A DNA stretch of 64,000 bases from an uncultured Clostridia bacterium (GTDB lineage Bacteria; Bacillota; Clostridia; Christensenellales; Borkfalkiaceae), in the NCBI GenBank assembly GCA_944368065.1, contig CALVWV010000011.1, forward strand, positions 61,683-125,682. The letters run 5' to 3'. Shown here piece after piece: positions 17,822 to 27,377 of this stretch. How positions within the stretch are numbered: position 1 is the stretch's first letter; each line of letters opens with the position of its first letter. The notes below the pieces were generated by a model that made no database searches, had not been told where the DNA came from, and saw nothing but the letters and a program-made list of their open reading frames with translations. The translations under genes and the position numbers were made by a program.

Positions 17822-18760
17822 TTACAGCGTTTCTTCCGCGGCAAGCCCCGCCTTGTCCTTTACAAAGGCGATGACGTCGCGTTCCGCCGCTTCCCTGCAG
17901 AAATCGTTTAATATTTCGTGTCTTGCGCCGGTGTAAAGTTTGAACTTCACGTCCTCAACGCCCGCTTTAAGGTATTTTTTATACGTTTTTTCCACACCCT
18001 TGCCGTAGTCGCCCACGGGGTCGTCCGAGCCCGCAACGATAAGAAGAGGCAACTTTTTGGGCGTATTTTCAAATGCGCGCGCAGAGCAGGCCTTGCGCAT
18101 TATATTAAAAAGCCCCATATATCCGCCGCACGTAAAGCCGAAGCCGCAGAACTCGTCGGCGATGTAGTCGTCGACATTTCCGTTTTCGCAGGAAAGCCAG
18201 TCGTAAGAAGTGCGCGCGGGCGCAAAGCGCTTGTTGTAAGCGCCGAACGCAAGCTTGCCTATGAATGCGCTTTTATGCTTTCTGCCCCTGAACGCGCCTA
18301 TTATCGCCGTAAGCATGCGCGCGAAAAAGAGCGTTGCGCCGTCCTTGTAGCCCGTGCCCATGATTATTGCGCCGCTTAAATTCCCGCCGTAGCGCGAAAT
18401 GTACTCGCGGCAGAAAAACGAGCCCATGCTGTGACCCATGATAAAATACGGCACGTCCGGAACCATGTCCTGCACGCGCAGAGTGAGCGAGCGGATATCC
18501 TCCAGCACGAGCTCTTCGCCGTGCTCAGGAAAATGCCCGCGCAACTCTTTTGAGGAAGTCAGGCCGTGACCGAGATGGTCTTCGGCGCAGACGAGTATGC
18601 CCTCGCCTGCGGCGCGTTCGGCAAAACGGGAATAGCGCGCGGCATATTCCTCCATGCCGTGTATTATCTGCAGAACGGCGCGCACCTTGCCGGCGGGGCG
18701 CCATATGACGGCGTGAACGGTATGTTCTCCGTCGGCAGAAGGATAACAGATGTCTTCCAT
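17822..18760 (-). CDS. Monoacylglycerol lipase-like alpha/beta hydrolase
   Basis: A 312-aa serine hydrolase of the Hydrolase_4/monoacylglycerol-lipase group. HGMEEYAARY (about 34) provides the oxyanion region, the nucleophile is in GHSMGS (about 110), an aspartate lies in AGSDDPVGDYG (about 245), and the histidine in GARHEILND (about 275). This is a complete triad. Likely substrates are short acyl glycerols or lysophospholipids. No signal peptide. CGAGG precedes the ATG. About 150 bases separate it from the esterase downstream, with no terminator seen. Confidence 0.88.
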   Translation of the reverse strand: MEDICYPSADGEHTVHAVIWRPAGKVRAVLQIIHGMEEYAARYSRFAERAAGEGILVCAEDHLGHGLTSSKELRGHFPEHGEELVLEDIRSLTLRVQDMVPDVPYFIMGHSMGSFFCREYISRYGGNLSGAIIMGTGYKDGATLFFARMLTAIIGAFRGRKHKSAFIGKLAFGAYNKRFAPARTSYDWLSCENGNVDDYIADEFCGFGFTCGGYMGLFNIMRKACSARAFENTPKKLPLLIVAGSDDPVGDYGKGVEKTYKKYLKAGVEDVKFKLYTGARHEILNDFCREAAERDVIAFVKDKAGLAAEETL

Positions 18761-18993
18761 GACAATACCTCGGGCGGATTTACCCGCCGATATTAAAAAT
18801 AATTATATCACTGCGTGAAAATTTTTGCAACAAAAACGAATAAATATGCAGCACATCACCATTTAATGCATATTATTATCGTAAAAACGACATAAATTTT
18901 AATTACAAATATCTTTCAGCGCGCAATATGCGTAAGCCGCGGATTAAAAATCATTTATGTTTTAACACCTGACCGCGGCGCGGACTTTGAAAC

Positions 18994-19060
18994 GCTGTTT
19001 TAAGCGCGGGATTTGAATTGCTGTTTTAAGCGCGGGATTTGAATCGCTGTTTTAAACGCG
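18994..19060. repeat. 26-bp tandem repeat, about 2.5 copies
   Basis: A 26-base unit beginning GCTGTTTTAAGCGCGGGATT starts at 18994, 19020 and (truncated) 19046, with one mismatch between the two full copies. It sits in the 370-base gap 18761-19131, which otherwise holds AT-rich sequence without a gene. The third copy runs straight into the terminator of the reductase gene. Confidence 0.85.
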
Positions 19061-19091
19061 GCGCCGTTCCGCTCGGCGGAACGGCGCCGCG
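19057..19091 (-). terminator. Terminator of the ketopantoate-reductase-like gene
   Basis: A perfect 16-bp stem (19057-19072 with 19076-19091), 3-base loop, tail TTTAAAA on the minus strand, 40 bases after the stop. Confidence 0.75.
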
Positions 19092-19131
19092 CTTTCAAAA
19101 GTTATTTTAATCAACAAAAGTCTGCGGCTGG

Positions 19132-20142
19132 TTATACAAAGTCTTCGAACACGGACAGATTTTTTACGGAAATCTCGCGTTCACCGCGCTCTATTTCGTG
19201 CACGGTGCGGCATATTATGCCGTTTAAAGTTGCGGGGAAGCAGACCCTGCTGCCGTACCTGCACACCACGCCGTTTATGAATTCAATCTCGCACAGCTTT
19301 CCCGCGGCGAGGTCGCAGTACATGCCGGAAATTATGTCGCGGTGCTTTTTCATTGCCACGGGAATTATCAGGTACGATATGAACCTTTTGAACGCGGTTT
19401 TATAGCCTAAAATTTTAGCCACGTTGTGACCTTGCACTTTTGCAGGCTTTATGCCGCAGGCGACGGCGACGTCGAAGCACTCTTTAAGCACGGCCTGCGC
19501 CACTTTGCGGGCATACTTATCGTCGCATATCTGCCCGAAAGTCAGCCCCGTTATTGCCGAAACGCCCGAAAAGGCGCAGTTTATAGTGAGCTTTGACCAG
19601 CGCGCGCCGAGGAAATTTTCTTCCACGGTGACCTTGCCCATCAGCGACAAAAGATTTTTCACCCGTCCGAGCTTTTCGCCGTTTTTGTAGATAGTTCCGA
19701 GGGCGAATTCGAGCGCGTCGGGGCGGGTGGTGAGCTTTGCGCTTCCTTTGCCGAGAAAGGTCGCGCCCCAGGATACCGCACAGCCGCAGCAACGCTCCTC
19801 CCCCACGACTTCCGCAACGGAAGGTTCGGGAAGTCCGTTCTGCGTAGTGCATACTATCCCGTCGTCGGCTATGTAAGGAAGCAAAAACTTAAGAATTTCC
19901 GCGTTGTTGCGCTGCTTTGTCATAAGGAAAATAACGTCGTACTTTCCCTCCATCTCCTCGGGTTCGAGCGCGGAAACGGGCACGGTGAACTCCGCCGCGC
20001 CGCATATGTGCGCCCCGCCCGACTTAAGGCCCGAGACGTGCTCCTTGTTGTGCGAAATGAGGTCGATACTCCCCCCGTTTTTGGTTATGTACGCGCCGAG
20101 CACCGTTCCCATGGCGCCCGCTCCGTATATGGCAGCCCTCAT
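19132..20142 (-). CDS. 2-dehydropantoate 2-reductase-like protein
   Basis: A 336-aa PanE/ApbA-family NADP-dependent oxidoreductase. The N-terminal nucleotide-binding motif is GAGAMG (residues 7-12), TKQRNNAEIL is near 75, and the C-terminal all-alpha domain carries the KLTINCAFSG segment expected of the family. PanE makes pantoate for coenzyme A, but no panB, panC or panD is nearby and many family members have other substrates, so I do not assign panE. ATG 20142 is preferred over upstream extensions because of its AAGGAGAG site and the conserved start. Confidence 0.88.
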   Translation of the reverse strand: MRAAIYGAGAMGTVLGAYITKNGGSIDLISHNKEHVSGLKSGGAHICGAAEFTVPVSALEPEEMEGKYDVIFLMTKQRNNAEILKFLLPYIADDGIVCTTQNGLPEPSVAEVVGEERCCGCAVSWGATFLGKGSAKLTTRPDALEFALGTIYKNGEKLGRVKNLLSLMGKVTVEENFLGARWSKLTINCAFSGVSAITGLTFGQICDDKYARKVAQAVLKECFDVAVACGIKPAKVQGHNVAKILGYKTAFKRFISYLIIPVAMKKHRDIISGMYCDLAAGKLCEIEFINGVVCRYGSRVCFPATLNGIICRTVHEIERGEREISVKNLSVFEDFV

Positions 20143-20320
20143 AAAATATTCTCTCCTTATAAAATAATAAACAGCGCCACGCTTTAATAAGACAGCGGCA
20201 ACATAAAATCGTGACGCATCACGCACCGTCCGAAAGCCGCAATTTCTGCGGCGATACACCCTGCATATGCCGTTCATCGGCGCATATATGCGGGGGCAAT
20301 TTGTGACGGGATAGGTTAAA

Positions 20321-22654
20321 TCAGTTTTTCTTTTCCCTGCCCGTTATAATCTTTTTGAGTCCGCGGAAAAACTTTCCGTTGCATATATCCACGAATCCGT
20401 GCGCCCTTGCAAGGTTGAAACCGGCGACCTGCATTGCCGCGCGCACGGTTATATAGCGGAAGGAAAGAAGCGCAGTCTGCTTTTTGCTCGTGCAGTATAA
20501 GTCGGCAATTTTATATATAAGCCTGCCTGTAAGTCCCTTTGCCCGCTTTAAGTCTATGAGCGGACTTTTCATCGTTATTGTCACGCGACCTTTTTTCACT
20601 GCGGGAACGGACGAGTCCGCTTCACTTTCAGCCGCGCGCACTCTTTGTATTATATTTTCGCGCTCGATTGCGCCATATCCGACGTTTTCTGGCATTTCGC
20701 CGTTTATCGTTATGACGTCCTCAAGGCGGATATCGCGCGAGGAAGAGCCTGCCTGCACGCCGTACTGACCGCCATATACAACGTAAGCGCCGAGGCTCTG
20801 GTCGTAAACGCGGAGCGCCGACCTGTTGAGCGGAATAAACACGACGCGCTCCTCCCCCGCCCCGAGAAAGACTTTTTCATAGGCGGCGAGCTTTTTTACG
20901 GGGTATGCAAATCCGCAGTCGGGAGGGCATATATAGAGCTGTACAACCTCCGCGCCCGCTCGGGTGCCTGTATTTTTTATTCTGAAAGCCACGCCGCGCT
21001 CGGTTGCGGAAAGGCGCGAATATTCAAATTTTGTGTAAGAAAGGCCATGCCCGAAGGGATATTTTACATCCAGCCCCGCGGCGTCGTACCAGCGGTAGCC
21101 TACAAAAATATCCTCTTCGTAGCGGCATATGTAGGGGTCTGAAGAAAAAAGTTTTGCGCAGGGCACGTCTTCGTACCTTACGGGAAAAGTTTCCGCAAGC
21201 TTGCCGCAGGGGTTCTTTTCGCCGCATAAAAGTTCGGCAACGGCAGTGCCAGTACCCGCGCCCGTAAGCGGCATGTAGAGCACGGCGGAGCAGAGCGCGT
21301 CCCACGCCATGTCAACTGCCGAACCGCAGCAGAGCACGACTATCGGTCTTACGCCCTCCGCCGCCAGCCTTTCCAGAAGCTCGAGCTGGCATACGGGAAG
21401 CATCATGCTGTCCCTGTCCGCGCCCTCGGCGTCCTCTCTGTCGGTAAGCCCCATGAAAAGCACGGTGTTTTTTGCCTTTTTTGCGAGCGCAACGGCGCGG
21501 CTTACAAGCTTTTTGCTGCGCTTTCCGCTGCGGTCGTAGCCGCGTTCAAAGCCGCAAAGCGCAAACTTATCGGAAATACACCCTATAATATCATCGATAT
21601 AACTTGCCGTAACCTTTGCCGAGCCGCCGCCCTGAATGTGGGGTTTTGCGGCGAGGTCGCCTATTAAAGCAACGCTTTCTCCGCGCTCAAGCGGCAAAGC
21701 GCCCTCGTTTTTTAAAAGAACGGCGCACTCCGCGGCAGCCGCGCGCGCAAATTCAAGGTGCTCCTTTTCGTCATACCCCTCTTCGGCGGTGTATGCGTAC
21801 CTTTCGCCGAACCTTCTAAGCCTGTCGAGGCAGGCGTACACGTCGTCTTCGGTAAGTTTTCCGCTTTCAAGCGCCGCTTCAAGCTCTTCGGGGGTAAAAT
21901 TGCAGGAGGGCATCTCTATATCCTCGCCCGCGGCGACGCCCGCCGCGCGGTCGGAAGTGCCCGTCCAGTCGGATACGACTATGCCGTCAAAACCCCATTC
22001 GCCGCGCAATATGCCCGAAATAAGCCAGGGATTTTCCGAACAGTACGTGCCGTTGAGCTTGTTGTAAGCCGTCATTACGGCGGAAACTCCGCCTTCCTTT
22101 ACCGCCGCTTCGAATGCGGGCAGATAAATTTCGCGCAGAGCCCTTTCCGAAACCTCGCTCGAGCATACGTTCCGCGCGAGCTCGCGGTTGTTGCACGCGA
22201 AGTGCTTGACGCACGCCGAAACGCCCTTGCTCTGCACGCCCTTTATGTATTCGGCGGCGAGCCCGCCCGCAAGAAGAGGGTCTTCAGAAAGATATTCAAA
22301 GTTCCTGCCGCAGAGCGGATTGCGCTTTATGTTTACGCCCGGGCCTAAAAGCACGTTGACGCCGAAAAAGCGCGCCTCTTCGCCAAGCCTTTCGCCAAGC
22401 GCGCGCGCCAGAGATTTATCCCACGAACAGCCTACGGCTGCAAGACAGGGAAAGCAGGTCGCGGGCTGTGCTCCCGAAAGACCGAAGTTATCCGCCGCGC
22501 CCCTCTGCGTGCGCAGACCGTGCGGGCCGTCCGAAAAGCGCACGGACGGTATGCCGAATTCGGGCGCGTGCACCGAAGTCCAGAAATCGCGCCCCGTAAG
22601 CAGCTTCAGTTTTTTATCCGCGCCGACAGCGGCGCCTTTATCCTGTTTTTTCAT
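20321..22654 (-). CDS. GH3 family beta-glucosidase
   Basis: A glycoside hydrolase family 3 enzyme (777 aa) in the normal domain order. The catalytic barrel (about 20-290) has KHFACNNRE and the nucleophile aspartate in VVSDWTG (about 235). The C-terminal sandwich domain follows (about 315-545), then a fibronectin III-like domain (about 570-640) and a C-terminal tail with NGKFFRGLKK. No signal peptide, so cytoplasmic, probably acting on imported beta-linked disaccharides or aryl glucosides. It is monocistronic; no transporter or regulator is attached. Confidence 0.94.
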   Translation of the reverse strand: MKKQDKGAAVGADKKLKLLTGRDFWTSVHAPEFGIPSVRFSDGPHGLRTQRGAADNFGLSGAQPATCFPCLAAVGCSWDKSLARALGERLGEEARFFGVNVLLGPGVNIKRNPLCGRNFEYLSEDPLLAGGLAAEYIKGVQSKGVSACVKHFACNNRELARNVCSSEVSERALREIYLPAFEAAVKEGGVSAVMTAYNKLNGTYCSENPWLISGILRGEWGFDGIVVSDWTGTSDRAAGVAAGEDIEMPSCNFTPEELEAALESGKLTEDDVYACLDRLRRFGERYAYTAEEGYDEKEHLEFARAAAAECAVLLKNEGALPLERGESVALIGDLAAKPHIQGGGSAKVTASYIDDIIGCISDKFALCGFERGYDRSGKRSKKLVSRAVALAKKAKNTVLFMGLTDREDAEGADRDSMMLPVCQLELLERLAAEGVRPIVVLCCGSAVDMAWDALCSAVLYMPLTGAGTGTAVAELLCGEKNPCGKLAETFPVRYEDVPCAKLFSSDPYICRYEEDIFVGYRWYDAAGLDVKYPFGHGLSYTKFEYSRLSATERGVAFRIKNTGTRAGAEVVQLYICPPDCGFAYPVKKLAAYEKVFLGAGEERVVFIPLNRSALRVYDQSLGAYVVYGGQYGVQAGSSSRDIRLEDVITINGEMPENVGYGAIERENIIQRVRAAESEADSSVPAVKKGRVTITMKSPLIDLKRAKGLTGRLIYKIADLYCTSKKQTALLSFRYITVRAAMQVAGFNLARAHGFVDICNGKFFRGLKKIITGREKKN

Positions 22655-22861
22655 ATATCCTTATTTTATCACAGCCGCGGCGCGATTGCAATATTAATTT
22701 TATTTTCGCCGCGGCATATATGCCCTCCGTTGCCAAATGCAAACTTTTTGCGGCGCGGCTTATGACATACAATGGCCGCGACTTAAATAATGCAGATGAC
22801 GGGATTGACTGTGCATAAAGAAAAGCAAAAGGACCATACTTATTTGCAAGGAGAAATATTT

Positions 22862-23107
22862 ATGTTAATTGCAAACTTTATTGCCTATATCCTTTGCATT
22901 ATAGGCGCGCTTAACTGGGGTCTTTACGGCATTTTCAACTTCAACCTTGTAAGCTGGATTTTCCAGGGACCCAGAACGGCGGGTTCAATTACCCTGTACG
23001 TTATAATAGCTGTTGCAGCTCTCTGGCTTATCCTTTCGCCCATCATCACGGGCTGGGGCTTAAGACTTTCGCGCGGCGACATGCACGAAGAAAGGGCGCA
23101 CAGATAA
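22862..23107 (+). CDS. DUF378 small membrane protein
   Basis: An 81-aa protein of the DUF378 (YuzA-like) family, recognisable from the IIGALNWGLYGIFNFNLV segment (residues 12-29). Two membrane helices are predicted (about 4-24 and 43-65) with a short charged C-terminus. Function is unknown in the family. ATG 22862 is used because AAGGAG lies just upstream; the frame is open for 24 more codons upstream without a better site. It converges on the MarR gene, and the two share a terminator. Confidence 0.9.
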   Translation: MLIANFIAYILCIIGALNWGLYGIFNFNLVSWIFQGPRTAGSITLYVIIAVAALWLILSPIITGWGLRLSRGDMHEERAHR

Positions 23108-23130
23108 ATATTTTGCGCACAGCGTACAAC

Positions 23131-23170
23131 GAAAAAACGTGCGGGCGCGGCTTTCTGCCGCGCCCGCACG
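23131..23170. terminator. Bidirectional terminator between DUF378 and marR
   Basis: A perfect 14-bp stem (23138-23151 with 23157-23170). The minus-strand tail is TTTTTTCG, strong for marR; the plus-strand tail CAATTTT is weaker. Confidence 0.85.
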
Positions 23171-23194
23171 CAATTTTAAACAAAAAACTTTTTT

Positions 23195-23644
23195 TCAGTG
23201 CGCAATTTTGCCAAACTTTTCCCAAAGGGCGGTTTCGCTGTCCGCCGTGACTTTAAGAAGAGCCGTAAGGCTGGAGATGTTTTCTTCGCCGAGCACGTCT
23301 ACGTACATATCGAAGTATTTTTCAAGGAACGAGTGCTTATCCTTTAAATAACGTATGCCCGACAGGGTAGGGGTAACGTTCATTCTGCGCCTGTCCTCGC
23401 TGTCCATCTCCATGGCAATATATCCCTTTTCGCGCAGGGTGCGCAGAATATTCGCCGTGCGCGCGCGGCTTAAATGCATGTCCTCGCTTATAGCCGTAGG
23501 CGTCACAGTGCCGTCCTGTGCGGAAATATACTCCAAAAGCGCCGTCTCGCCGACAAGAAATTCGCGCAGATAAAGCATTATATCCATTTTATACATGCGC
23601 CAAAGCTGCGCCATAAGCGCGTCGCGCAGGTCTGTTTTGTCCAT
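23195..23644 (-). CDS. MarR-family regulator of ABC system 2
   Basis: A 149-aa winged-helix regulator. The helix-turn-helix lies at about 50-75 (AISEDMHLSRARTANILRTL) and the wing at about 80-95 (MEMDSEDRRRMNVTPT), typical of MarR. It is the last gene of the operon ATPase-permease-marR, 75 bases behind the permease. The palindrome overlapping the operon promoter at 27350-27365 is the obvious candidate operator, which would make the operon autoregulated; that link is inferred. Confidence 0.92.
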   Translation of the reverse strand: MDKTDLRDALMAQLWRMYKMDIMLYLREFLVGETALLEYISAQDGTVTPTAISEDMHLSRARTANILRTLREKGYIAMEMDSEDRRRMNVTPTLSGIRYLKDKHSFLEKYFDMYVDVLGEENISSLTALLKVTADSETALWEKFGKIAH

Positions 23645-23719
23645 TGAGTGCCCCCGTAGGTAATTTACGACAGGCCGTGCCCGACTTCATGCGCGGGCGC
23701 GGCGCAATTTGCTTTTGCA

Positions 23720-26404
23720 TTATTCGTTTGATTTGAGCGATTCCGCCATGTCTATCTTGTACAGCTTTATGAGCATGAATGCGTAAACGACAATGGCAAA
23801 ACCTATTGTTATAAGGAACGCCCACAGATAACTGAGCGGAGATATCGCCTTTACGAACATCATCATGACGCTGTTTACCCTGCTTACTATAAACATATGC
23901 AGCAGCCATCCGCCGAGAAGTCCCAAAAGCGCGCCGACTATAGTTAAAATGGAGCTTTCGCGGTAAATATAGCCCGCAACCTCCCACTTGGTGTAGCCGA
24001 GCACGCGGAGCGTTGCAATCTCTTTCCTTCGCTCGTCTATGTTGATATTCGTAAGGTTATACAACACTATCGCCGCCAGAGCGCCGGCAGACACGACAAG
24101 TATTAAAATTACAAAGCTCATCGTCTCGTTCAGCGCGTCGAAGGAGCGCACGGTTGTGTAAGTGAATTCCACGCCCGAAACGAGCTCGTCGGACAACAGT
24201 TTTTCGGCATCGGCGTTCATTGCCGCTTCGTCATTGCCGTAACCGTATTTTATGAGGAATGTGTTGGGAACGGTATCGACCTCTCCGCCCGCAGCCTCAA
24301 CCGCGGCGCGGAAATTTTCGCCGCTCATGTAAACCTGCGAGCCCGTGTAATTTTCGCATATGCCCGTGACGTCGAGCGTTATGGAAACCCTGTCTGCCGT
24401 CAGGTAGGTTATTTTGTCGCCGACAGACAAATCATAGGCTATGGCTATGTTTTCGGGCACGACTATGCCGCTTTGCGATATATCTATATCTTTACCCGAA
24501 CCCCTCGTATGCAGGCTTACGAAACGGGAGAAGTTTCCGTTTTCCACGAGGTACATGTCTACGCTTTCGCGCGACAGGGAAGAACCTTCGCCCTTGAGCT
24601 CAAGCTGGCCGTTTTCGCTGTAAAGACTGAGCACGTCTTCGCTTTCCAGACCCCTGATGTATTCGGAAAGCGCGTCGTCCGCTTCCTCGGAATATTCGTA
24701 AGAGCTGTCGTAATTGACTATCGTATCGTAAAAGATTATATCGTTGTACTGCACGACGGTAACCTGCTCAACGCCGTCGCCGAGGCCGAAGCCCGTGAGT
24801 ATGAGCGCCGTGCAGCCGAGCACGGATATTATCGTGAGCACCATATTCTTTTTGTAGCGGAATATGTTGCGGATAGTCGCCTTCCATTTGAATTTAATGC
24901 GCTTCCATATGGGCGTGCAGCGTTCCAGAAGGATGCGCTTGCCGGGCTTGGGAGCTTTGGGCTGCATCAGTACGGAAGGTTTTTCCTTTGTGGTTGCGCG
25001 GCAGGCGAACACCGTAACCGCTACGGTCAGGGCGAGCGAGCCGAACACCACCGATATTGCAAGCCACCACGAGAAGCCGAGGTACAACTCGGGCAGGTAG
25101 TACATCGTGGAATAAGCGTTCCAGAATATGGTGGGCATTATGCTGAAGCCTAAGAGTATGCCTACCACCACGCCTATTATGCACGCCAGCGAACAGTAGA
25201 TGAGGTATTTGGACATTATTGTCCCCTCGTTGTAGCCGAGCGCTTTGAGCGTGCCTATCTGCATGCGGTCTTCTTCAACCATCTTGGTCATGGACGTGAG
25301 CGCGACGAGCGCCGCAACCACTATGAAGAACACGGGGAACACGCCCGCGATATCCTCCACCTTTTCAACGTTCATGTCAAAGCTTACGTAGCTTACGTTG
25401 GTGCTCGCCCTGTCAAGGACGTACCACGAAGAGCCGCCCGCAAGAGATGAGAACATAGGCTGCATCATCGCGGGAAGGCCGGCTATGTAGTCGTCTATTT
25501 TTGCGTTGACGTCGCCGTTTATCTTATCGCCGGCGTTATCTGAAATTATTTCCGCGCGCTCCGAAACGTAGTCCTTGTATTCGGTGTAAAAGCATTCGTA
25601 ATCTTCGGAATCTGCAATTTTAATCCACAAGTCGGTATAAAGAATATCCTCGCCGCGTATGCCGCCGATGACTGAGAAAGGCGACGTCATTGACTTTTTA
25701 AGATTGTAAATGCTGTTTGCGGAGTCGTCGGGGTCATAGTTGCCGTAGACGACGAGGCTGACTACCCCCGTGCCCACGGTAGTTATTTCACGCGCGTCAT
25801 TATAATAATAGTCGGGCGAAGACACTATTCCCACGACGGTGAACTCTGAAACAGAGTAAATATCGCCGTAAGTGCTGTCGGCGGTGTTGATTTCGTCCTT
25901 AAGGACTATTTTGTCGCCCACCTTCACTTCTTCGAAATAGTTGTTGGAGCGTTCGGCAACAACCTCGCCCGCGGCGGAAGGAAATCTGCCTTCAAGAAGA
26001 GTGAGGCGGTTGAGATAATTTTCGTTATCCTCTGCATTTTCCGCAGTCACGGCAGAAAAATCCAGCCCGATGATGTTGACGGCAGAATCGTTTGCGCCGT
26101 CTATGCTCGCAAGCACGGAGCTCGTCACGACGGGCATATATGCCGAAACCACCTTTTCGCCGCCGCCGCTGACGGAGACGACGGTCTGTATGTCAGAGTC
26201 CGTCAGGCCGTACGCAGATTTTATATCCACGTCGTAGGCATTGTTTGCGCGCAGATAATCGGACATGGAAGTCTTCATGTCGGGCGTGGCCTGGGAAATG
26301 CCGATAAGGAAGCCGACGCCGAGCGCGATTATCGCCATTATGGCGAGGAATCTGCCGAAACTCTTTTTAAATTCCTTGACAATGTTTTTTGTAAACTTTT
26401 TCAT
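23720..26404 (-). CDS. FtsX/MacB-type ABC transporter permease (system 2)
   Basis: An 894-aa permease with the same two-repeat architecture as system 1: an N-terminal membrane segment (about 20-40), a large extracytoplasmic domain, three helices near 345-470 ending in TTKEKPSVLMQPKAPKPGKR, a second N-type segment near 520, and three C-terminal helices at about 765-885 around NLTNINIDERRKEIATLRVL. It is longer than system 1 mainly in the first external domain. It works with the ATPase encoded 74 bases upstream. The substrate is unknown. Confidence 0.91.
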   Translation of the reverse strand: MKKFTKNIVKEFKKSFGRFLAIMAIIALGVGFLIGISQATPDMKTSMSDYLRANNAYDVDIKSAYGLTDSDIQTVVSVSGGGEKVVSAYMPVVTSSVLASIDGANDSAVNIIGLDFSAVTAENAEDNENYLNRLTLLEGRFPSAAGEVVAERSNNYFEEVKVGDKIVLKDEINTADSTYGDIYSVSEFTVVGIVSSPDYYYNDAREITTVGTGVVSLVVYGNYDPDDSANSIYNLKKSMTSPFSVIGGIRGEDILYTDLWIKIADSEDYECFYTEYKDYVSERAEIISDNAGDKINGDVNAKIDDYIAGLPAMMQPMFSSLAGGSSWYVLDRASTNVSYVSFDMNVEKVEDIAGVFPVFFIVVAALVALTSMTKMVEEDRMQIGTLKALGYNEGTIMSKYLIYCSLACIIGVVVGILLGFSIMPTIFWNAYSTMYYLPELYLGFSWWLAISVVFGSLALTVAVTVFACRATTKEKPSVLMQPKAPKPGKRILLERCTPIWKRIKFKWKATIRNIFRYKKNMVLTIISVLGCTALILTGFGLGDGVEQVTVVQYNDIIFYDTIVNYDSSYEYSEEADDALSEYIRGLESEDVLSLYSENGQLELKGEGSSLSRESVDMYLVENGNFSRFVSLHTRGSGKDIDISQSGIVVPENIAIAYDLSVGDKITYLTADRVSITLDVTGICENYTGSQVYMSGENFRAAVEAAGGEVDTVPNTFLIKYGYGNDEAAMNADAEKLLSDELVSGVEFTYTTVRSFDALNETMSFVILILVVSAGALAAIVLYNLTNINIDERRKEIATLRVLGYTKWEVAGYIYRESSILTIVGALLGLLGGWLLHMFIVSRVNSVMMMFVKAISPLSYLWAFLITIGFAIVVYAFMLIKLYKIDMAESLKSNE

Positions 26405-26478
26405 TATGATAGCACCTTAACCGCGGTTGTCGGTTGCAGTTGTAGTCAGAGCGGGCGCGTCGCGCCCGATTGCAGTTT

Positions 26479-27258
26479 TTACCACTCTATCTGCGATACG
26501 TCCATGGGGTTGGGGTTTACCTCCTCGCCCACTACGGTGCCGTTTTTGATGTGTATGACTCTGTCCGCCATCTGCGTTATGGCGGAGTTATGCGTTATTA
26601 CTATGACCGTCTTCTGGTTGTTGCGGCATACGTCGTGCAGAAGCTTCAATATATTTTTGCCCGTCTCGTAGTCGAGCGCGCCCGTAGGCTCGTCGCAAAG
26701 GAGAAGTTTGGGGTTTTTTGCTATGGCGCGGGCTATGGATACCCTCTGCTGTTCGCCGCCCGAAAGCTGTGCGGGGAAGTTCTTCATTCTGTCTTCAAGC
26801 CCGACCTCGCGCAGCGTGGCAACGGCGTCGAGCGGGTTTTTGCAGATTTCGGAGGCAATCTCCACGTTTTCAAGCGCGGTGAGGTTCTGTATGAGGTTGT
26901 AAAACTGGAACACGAAACCTACGTCGTAGCGGCGGTATTCGGTGAGCTTATTTTCTTTGAAGTCGCTCACGCGCACGCCGTCGACAATTATTTCGCCCGA
27001 AGTTACGGCGTCCATGCCGCCGAGCATATTCAGCACGGTTGTTTTGCCCGCGCCAGAAGGACCTACTATGACGCAGAATTCACCCTTGCCTATGGTGAAA
27101 TTGACGCCGTTGGCAGCCTTTATGACGTTTTCGCCCATCTTATAAAATTTGCAAACGTTTCTAAAGCTGACAAAAGTTTCAGCCGCAGGCCTCTGAACTA
27201 CCGTTCCTTGCGACTGATAGCCCCTCGCGTCCGTACGGACAAACTGAGTATAACGCAT
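26479..27258 (-). CDS. ABC transporter ATP-binding protein (LolD/MacB type, system 2)
   Basis: A 259-aa nucleotide-binding subunit: Walker [10 protein letters not shown] (about 65), signature LSGGEQQR, Walker [13 protein letters not shown] and switch histidine VITHN. It has an N-terminal extension of about 25 residues before the family core, missing in system 1, and the same IEW ending. The start has GGGGGAGG six bases ahead of the ATG. It is the first gene of the ATPase-permease-marR operon. Confidence 0.94.
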   Translation of the reverse strand: MRYTQFVRTDARGYQSQGTVVQRPAAETFVSFRNVCKFYKMGENVIKAANGVNFTIGKGEFCVIVGPSGAGKTTVLNMLGGMDAVTSGEIIVDGVRVSDFKENKLTEYRRYDVGFVFQFYNLIQNLTALENVEIASEICKNPLDAVATLREVGLEDRMKNFPAQLSGGEQQRVSIARAIAKNPKLLLCDEPTGALDYETGKNILKLLHDVCRNNQKTVIVITHNSAITQMADRVIHIKNGTVVGEEVNPNPMDVSQIEW

Positions 27259-27348
27259 ATAATCCTCCCCCGCACCGCCGTCCGCATATTCCGCTTAAAT
27301 ACGGCAATGCCGTTAATTGTTTTTACCGTTTACATATTTTGCAACTTA

Positions 27349-27377
27349 ATTATAAGCGCTTATAAGCGGGCTGTCAA
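27349..27377 (-). promoter_or_regulatory. Consensus promoter with 16-bp perfect palindrome (ABC system 2)
   Basis: On the minus strand TTGACA (27372-27377), 17 bases, TATAAT (27349-27354), a full consensus sigma-A promoter about 90 bases before the ATPase gene. The perfect palindrome TTATAAGCGCTTATAA (27350-27365) overlaps spacer and -10, ideal for repression by the MarR at 23195. The remaining gap 27378-27673 holds one GC hairpin (27447-27457 with 27470-27480) and no gene. Confidence 0.85.

Noticed and set aside
19132-20142. Firm naming of the reductase as panE
   Set aside because: Family membership is clear, but no other pantothenate genes are nearby and the substrate of such homologues varies.
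22663-22691. Promoter TTGCAA-17-TAAAAT for the first GH3 gene
   Set aside because: Transcription would start at the ATG and exclude the ribosome site, so it is unlikely to be used.
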